Source: Hirundichthys speculiger (Eukaryota; Chordata; Actinopteri; Beloniformes; Exocoetidae). Taken from it: a stretch of 64,000 nt of DNA. The DNA lies in the NCBI GenBank assembly GCA_018398805.1, contig JAGFBZ010000563.1, forward strand, positions 310,001 through 374,000, written 5' to 3'. A model generated the notes under the pieces. It worked only from the letters and a program-made list of their open reading frames with translations, was not told where the DNA came from and searched no databases. This document shows positions 58,150 to 64,000 of this stretch, piece after piece; the first letter of the stretch is position 1; each line of letters opens with the position of its first letter. The position numbers and the translations under genes are program-made.

Positions 58150-60560
58150 TGTGAAACTCCTCCTAGCTGTATATCTTGGAGTGTTATTTGTCTCATATAT
58201 GATGAAAAAAATTCAACTTGTGTGGTGGATTTCAGTGATAATACACAAGCAGTGCAAGCTCTAGTCTTTTCATCCATATCAGAGCAGCTCTCATGTGCAG
58301 CTCATCTGGGACTCTGCTGTAGAGCTTCCTTCACTTCCTTCCTCCTCCTCCTCTGCACTGATATATACACAAAAATATTCTTACACAGACAATTCCTATC
58401 GGCTACCTGAAAGTCCCAAATAGTTAGTGCACTCCCAGTAAACACGCTCTGGTCGTCTATGGTTTAACTGGCGCACAAGCCGTTTAAGACGATCTCTGCT
58501 ATTTTCTCAGGGGTTCAACTGAGGCCAAATCACGCTTTTTATACAAGAGTTAATTCAAGATGTACAGCCATTTGTGCACGTCCACATGTGACCAAGTAGA
58601 CACACATTGATACCATTTGGACGCGCTCTTGTATGCGCAGACATGCGGGTTGCGGGTAGTGGGTCGTCAGACCACCCGCAATCTGTGATCGCAAGAAACC
58701 GAGTTTGCGGAAAGGGCGAAAGACGCGCCCATTGCCACACCTACAATGTGAGTAAGGGAGTCAGCATAATGACTACCAGCTTTAGGGAGCGGAAGATTGC
58801 TAGCTGGAAGTGTACGATCGGGGCCCTAGTGTTGCCCATGGAGTCAAAATAGTTATTTTTCTTTTTGATATTCTTACATTAGTTTGGTTGTTTTGAAAAA
58901 AAAGAAAAAATAAAATATAAGTCTTGCAGCTTGCAGCTTTTGGTTTTGTATCTATTCTTTTAGAAATACACAAAGACCTGAAACTGGGCAGTGTGTCAAA
59001 CACTTTAAGACATTTCCTGTAATATTCATGAGGTTAAAATGCACTAATTACATGACACTGCTGAAGTTAAACTGACAAATGCATAAGGAACAAAGCACTG
59101 AACATGAATACAGCACATGCAGCAGTACTGTTTCACAAACTGATGCAGTTTGGAAAACATCTGTCTAGGATTTGATCTTTCATCAGAGAAATTGCAATTC
59201 ATTCTGAGTCTCTTCAGAAAGGGGCAGCAGGTCCTGCCTTCCAAATCAAGCTTCATGAAATGCAATCCAGATGTTACACGAGAAGACTTAACAGAAAACA
59301 GAAAACAGAAAAAGTGCATGTGCATGCGTCGCAAGGACAGAACATTAGCCTTACCAGAAATACCGTAAATAACACAAAAAACATTACTACAAAAGTGGGG
59401 CACCACAGTTTTTCAACCTTTTCATCAGCTTATATAAATATATTTTTTCCTTCAATACAGACCTGAACCTACTTCTCACTTAGCTTTTCAAGTATTGTAT
59501 ATATTAGATTTTAGACATTTGGGGGATTGTAAACCAGTTTCTAAAAATAGAGATCAAATGGTATGAAATTGAATGTCAACACCTCAAACTGTGACGGTAA
59601 AAAGGACTTGGACTCTGCCTCAGATAACGCGTTACCAGGACAACTGATGACCTACTCGAATGTGTTAGCTGAACCCTTATCAAGCTCTTCCTTTGAGACT
59701 TTTTGGTTGCAAAGGAAATAACCCGCTACAGGCTGCTAGTAACTTGCTCAATGACAGGAGTGAAAGCCTTACAAAATTCCACAGAATTTGATACGATTTA
59801 CAAATTGAAGGAGAAGAGATCCAGATTTGATTGAGGAAGAAATTAACGGTAAATCTGAGCCACCGCCTGGTGCTCCAAGTAGCAGTCTTTCTAAAGTGGC
59901 CAGTTAGCACTTCCTGCCGCCTGGTCCTCTCATTTATCATGTATCAGCAGCCGTTGCAAGTCAAGCTTGGCTAAGGTCATTCCTTCTTTTAGCCTGTACC
60001 CCACTGTCTTAGACTTCCAACGTCCTCTCCTGGAAGTCTGTTCTGAGGGCAAGGACATGTCTCACCCTGGCCATCAGCCACACACTGAGAGCTTCAGAGC
60101 AATCTCCCTCAGTGTAAAATCATGCAGAATGTAAATATCTACAATACCAAATATAATCTTCAATTTCTAATATAATTTTCAAATATAATCTATAGATTAC
60201 TTAAAATTCAGTGAATTTAAAGAAATCTCTGTGAGGATGGGGCAAGGTGGAAAGTCGACACTGGATGCTCATGATCTAAGGTGGGTCCAGTATAAAAGGA
60301 TGGAGTCTCACGCTGCTTTGCATTAAAGACAGGCATGATTGTATAACTTCTATTTAATCAACGTTGTACTGTTTCACTGTCTGAACAACATAACACAATC
60401 ACATGGGCTATGTGAAAGCTGTGCCAGAAGAATAACTAAAACATTGCTGTATGCATTTTGGTCCAACAAAAAATAATACTGCATAAAAATGATGTGAGAT
60501 GTGTAAAAATGTGAACCAAGACCCCAATAGAGTACAATGTAACTCTGAGTTTTAGACATG
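58150..60560. other. intergenic; no gene supported
   Basis: 58440-58830 is GC-richer than its surroundings and ends with GTGTACGATCGGGGC, shared with 51462-51476. Otherwise short ORFs only. Confidence 0.4.
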
Positions 60561-63105
60561 GCTAGCTATTAATTTTGAAAAATCTTGCATTTATGTCTTC
60601 TGTAAGAGCTGAGCATGCTGAAACTGGGAATTTCAATGATTTTTGTGCTGCATTAAAACAACACCACATGGCTAATGCTGTTCATGTCAACGATAACAGT
60701 CTTAAGATTGTTGCTACATCATTAGGAAATGGCAGAACAACAAGCTGCCTTGTTAGCTCCACAATCAGCCCCTCAGGATTAAACAGGATGAGATCAATAA
60801 ACATAATAGCCCTCATCTTGAAGCTTAAGCAGCTGAACATCAAGCTTGCGCAGGCATCAGTGCCACATTCTGCTCACTACTTTACTCATAGCAGGACTGA
60901 TACTGCAGAGAACGATCTGGGTGGAAATCTTTCCACTGACAGCAGCATAAAAATATTGGTTTGGTGGTGATCACACAGACACCCACACAAGTCTGACACT
61001 CCTACACATTAGGTTTTTAAATTACCTCACAAGTTAAAACTCTGTATTCTTAAACATGGCCTTTGCCACCCGCTTAGTCATTAAAAAAATGGATTCAGCT
61101 CGTGAGTAATGACATGTTACTCTTTGGTCTGACACAGCAGCAAAAACTACTTAATGAACTGGCAACAAAGTCTGTGAAAAGAGGCAGGAGGGATGACACT
61201 GGGATGAGTTTCAGAACTTTCCTTTTTAAGAAAACAAACCAATAAACAAATTTCAAAGAAAGATGATGTGCTGCTGTATCAAAGGATAAACCATCTGTCT
61301 TGCAAGAACCAGTTAAAGAAAATTCTCTTGGTTATTTCTGATTATATGAATTAAGACAGCCGACACACAAATCCAAATAATGTCAAGCATTACATAATTT
61401 CAGCAGCAGCATTCATTAGGAGCCTAATAGTAAATGTAAAAGAATAGTATTTGATAAAAATGTAAAATGGATATAGCACAAGGTTTGAACTCGTTTACTC
61501 TAACCTCTGCCACGAAGCTAAATATCTCAATGACAGGCTTAGTGCTGCATTATTTCTTAAATCCAGCGGCGTCTGGAAGACAGTTGTGGCTATTCCAATT
61601 GAAAATAAGCTTTGGCAGGGAAACAAAAGGACCCAAAGGGAAGTGAAAATGCTCTGCTTGAAGTTTGCTCATTCTCAGATCGTATCTTTTTCCTTTTTTC
61701 TTTTCCCCTCAAGCAACCCCCTGCTGTGGAGAGATAACAGGAGTAGAGTTCAGGCGGGGGGATGGCAATGTCAAAAGAAGGAGGTATTTCTGAGTAACTA
61801 TCATCAGGGATGACAATCTAGAGTTTCCTTTTGTACACCAGAATATCAGTGACTATCATGTGCAGGGGGTCTTCAGGCGTAGAGGAGACTGGTGACGGTG
61901 ATTTAAGGTTTACAAAACCTCACCTGAAAATGACAGTTTTGTTTGTGTAGGGCAGTTTCAACTGAGTCGACTGGATGATATCATGTGAGGACTGACATGC
62001 TTTTTTTTTTTATCATGGATCATTGGCTAACAGTAGAGTTACATAACACCAACCATTTCTACACCAAGGGTTTCAGTGATGACGGCAGACAGGAGAGAGG
62101 AGTCAGATTGTGAAATGCTCTCCAACCAGGCCAACAACTTAAATCATCTCTGAAAAAAAAAAAAAAAAAAAAAAAAATCCGCCTTCATATGCAGTCATCT
62201 ATGAACCCTGTCATCTATGAATTTCACAGCTCTGCTCACTATGTAACTGTTGTAAGAAGTGACAAAAATTGCCAAATCTCTTTGGCAATCTTTGGAGAAT
62301 TAAACAAAGTGCACACTTTTTTTTTCAGAAAAAAAAAAACACAACCAAATTATAATATCCCAAATGTAGATAGGACAGTTCCTGGCAATCATTTACATAG
62401 TGGTATTATCTAAAAATTAAATAGTGTAAAGAGCTGTATCTGATCATGTGATCACATTTTCTGTGCTGATACTCTGTGATCATGCAGTAAAAGTAGGTAC
62501 ATGGGTGTGTAATGTTGCGAGGCAGTCAGGAGGGAGGGTCAGTTGGGCCTCAGTACAGCACAGAATAACTTCGCTTTTTTAGTATATTTGTCATGACAAG
62601 ACACAGAAGTCAGCAGAGGTGGTGGACTGCTGGAATGTTGGTGCATTAGTTTATGGTGAGTACAACTGATTGCATATTGTTGGATGGTATCAAGTTATAA
62701 TGTATTAGAAAATAAAATATGTAGGACTGATGTGTAAATCAGCAGTGATGATGTAACAGTAGCGTTAGCAAATGCAGTGTTTTTTGTTGTTTTTTTAAGT
62801 TGGACCAAATCTGTAAATATCTTGGCACAAGACTGAATGTAAATAATGTGGAACGGGGGATTTAAAATTTTCTTCTTTTATAATACATAATACTAAACAG
62901 TTTAAATAATTTGGAGGAATTTTGTTGACTGGGCAAAGGCACAAATTGAAACTCGGTAAGTCTTAGGAACCACAGGGCAAGGAAGTAAAGTAGAGCAACA
63001 TGATACATGGTTTCTGCTATGATATGGAGCACTTAAAATTTTACTGTGCATATAAAAAGCTTAATGTTAACCTTCTCTAGAGGCGTCATCAACATCTCTG
63101 GGCTC
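60560..63105. other. intergenic; no gene supported
   Basis: A 131-codon plus-strand ORF (60575-60970) has no recognised family. A run of 25 A lies at 62153-62177. Nothing else could be assigned. Confidence 0.4.
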
Positions 63106-63109
63106 AGAG

Positions 63110-63400
63110 GCTGTAAGAATATATGATCTCCCAGAGGAAAAATGTAGTTTGCTCAGACAATTCAGTATTCCAGATCTATTTTGGAAGAAAATGGTGTCAT
63201 GTGTTCCCAACCTAAGACAAAAAAAGGACCCACCACACTGTTCTTAGCAACAAGTCACAAATCCAGGCTCTGTGATGATATGGAGTTGTATCATTGCTCT
63301 ACATAAAGGTTTTTTAGATTTTTGTGATGTCAGCACTGATACAGAATAGGTCCTAGGATTTTTTTTTCCCTTATACAAATGTGAAAATAAAGGCATATTT
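63110..63400 (+). pseudogene. mariner/Tc1-type transposase relic
   Basis: GGACCCACCACACTGTTCTT, CTCTGTGATGATATGGAGTT and TTTTTGTGATGTCAGCACTG line up in order with the 13590-14340 relic (catalytic-region part only). Heavily decayed. Confidence 0.55.
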
Positions 63401-63404
63401 CAAT

Positions 63405-64000
63405 AGATTTATAAGGGTCTATTCCCTTCTGGACTTTTATTCATTGATAAAAAAAACATTAAATAATCCACTGCAATGTGGAAATATTAAGTAAATTTAT
63501 TCATCTTAGCTCAAGTGAATACAAGGTGTGTTTGTGTCTATTCATTTAATAGCTGAGCCAGGTGAAATAGCGAGCAGAAACAAGAAAGACAGACATCTGG
63601 TCATTTTTTAAAGCACCAACACCCCAAGTAAGTAGAACGTCTCCAAAAATACTAAAGACTGTTTGAGGGGAAAAAAACAACAACAAAAAAAACTGCTCAG
63701 TCCAAATGTTTCACAATGAAATTCAAAGAGAGAACAGAACTGTATCTGTTCATTAAAATTAAGAATGTCGCATACATAATTGGGAGGCCCATAATCTGGG
63801 ATGATGAACATTTGCCTGAAGGCTTTTATGACTGTATAATTGACCATTCAACCTACATGCTAAATTATTTATCATTAGCCAGTCTGAATAGTGAGAAACA
63901 AATGCAGATCTGCTCAGAAAAGCCACACACCTTTTCCACAAACTGCAATTACAGCTACTTCAAAAATCATTAATTGCAGCTTCTTGTTATGCTACATAAA
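63405..64000. other. intergenic edge of window; possible conserved non-coding sequence
   Basis: 63716-63990 has an 85-codon open frame without a known domain, and ends in ATTACAGC / TAATTGCAGC motifs. Confidence 0.3.

Overview
The window is vertebrate nuclear DNA, almost certainly from a teleost fish. Evidence is an intron-rich class B GPCR gene plus a dense layer of fish-type repeats: Tc1/mariner and hAT relics, RTE-type LINEs with GATG tails, tRNA-derived SINEs and (CA)n. Calls rest on reading the sequence and recalling protein families; no database was searched.

Only one protein-coding gene is convincing. Positions 427-9036 (+ strand) hold the last nine coding exons of calcitonin receptor-like receptor (calcrl), from the end of the hormone-binding ectodomain through all seven membrane helices to the stop codon. 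A 3' UTR follows to about 9.66 kb. Earlier exons lie upstream of the window. Three exons each carry one extra T (510-511, 4279-4280, 5851-5852) that breaks the frame, while everything around them is conserved and spliceable. Read errors in a draft assembly, or very recent inactivation, are the two explanations. The large intron 1745-4277 holds a long inverted-repeat (foldback) element and a Tc1 relic.

From about 9.7 to 64 kb no further gene can be supported. The space is nested mobile DNA separated by plain AT-rich sequence. Well-bounded elements are: a Tc1/mariner-type element (14819-15560); a TA-flanked element (31717-32475); a hAT-type element with a perfect 8-bp duplication (36286-37009); a hAT-type element with subterminal ATCGTAC repeats (39330-40002); and a mini-element with 65-70 bp inverted repeats (57782-58145). 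Two broken copies of one RTE-type LINE are present: minus strand 18186-19545 and plus strand 47730-49453. The second is split by an A-tailed retroinsertion with a 16-bp duplication, whose family has another copy at 51505-51790. A 5'-truncated SINE with a 13-bp duplication sits inside another repeat at 22275-22581. Transposase relics occur at about 3.5, 13.6, 20.3, 28.8, 45.1, 56.6 and 63.1 kb.

Other structure: a 35-nt C run (57308-57342), a CG/CA tract able to form Z-DNA (21895-21978) and a 24-bp stem with a 4-nt loop (23673-23724). There is no sign of an operon, CRISPR array, rRNA or true tRNA gene.
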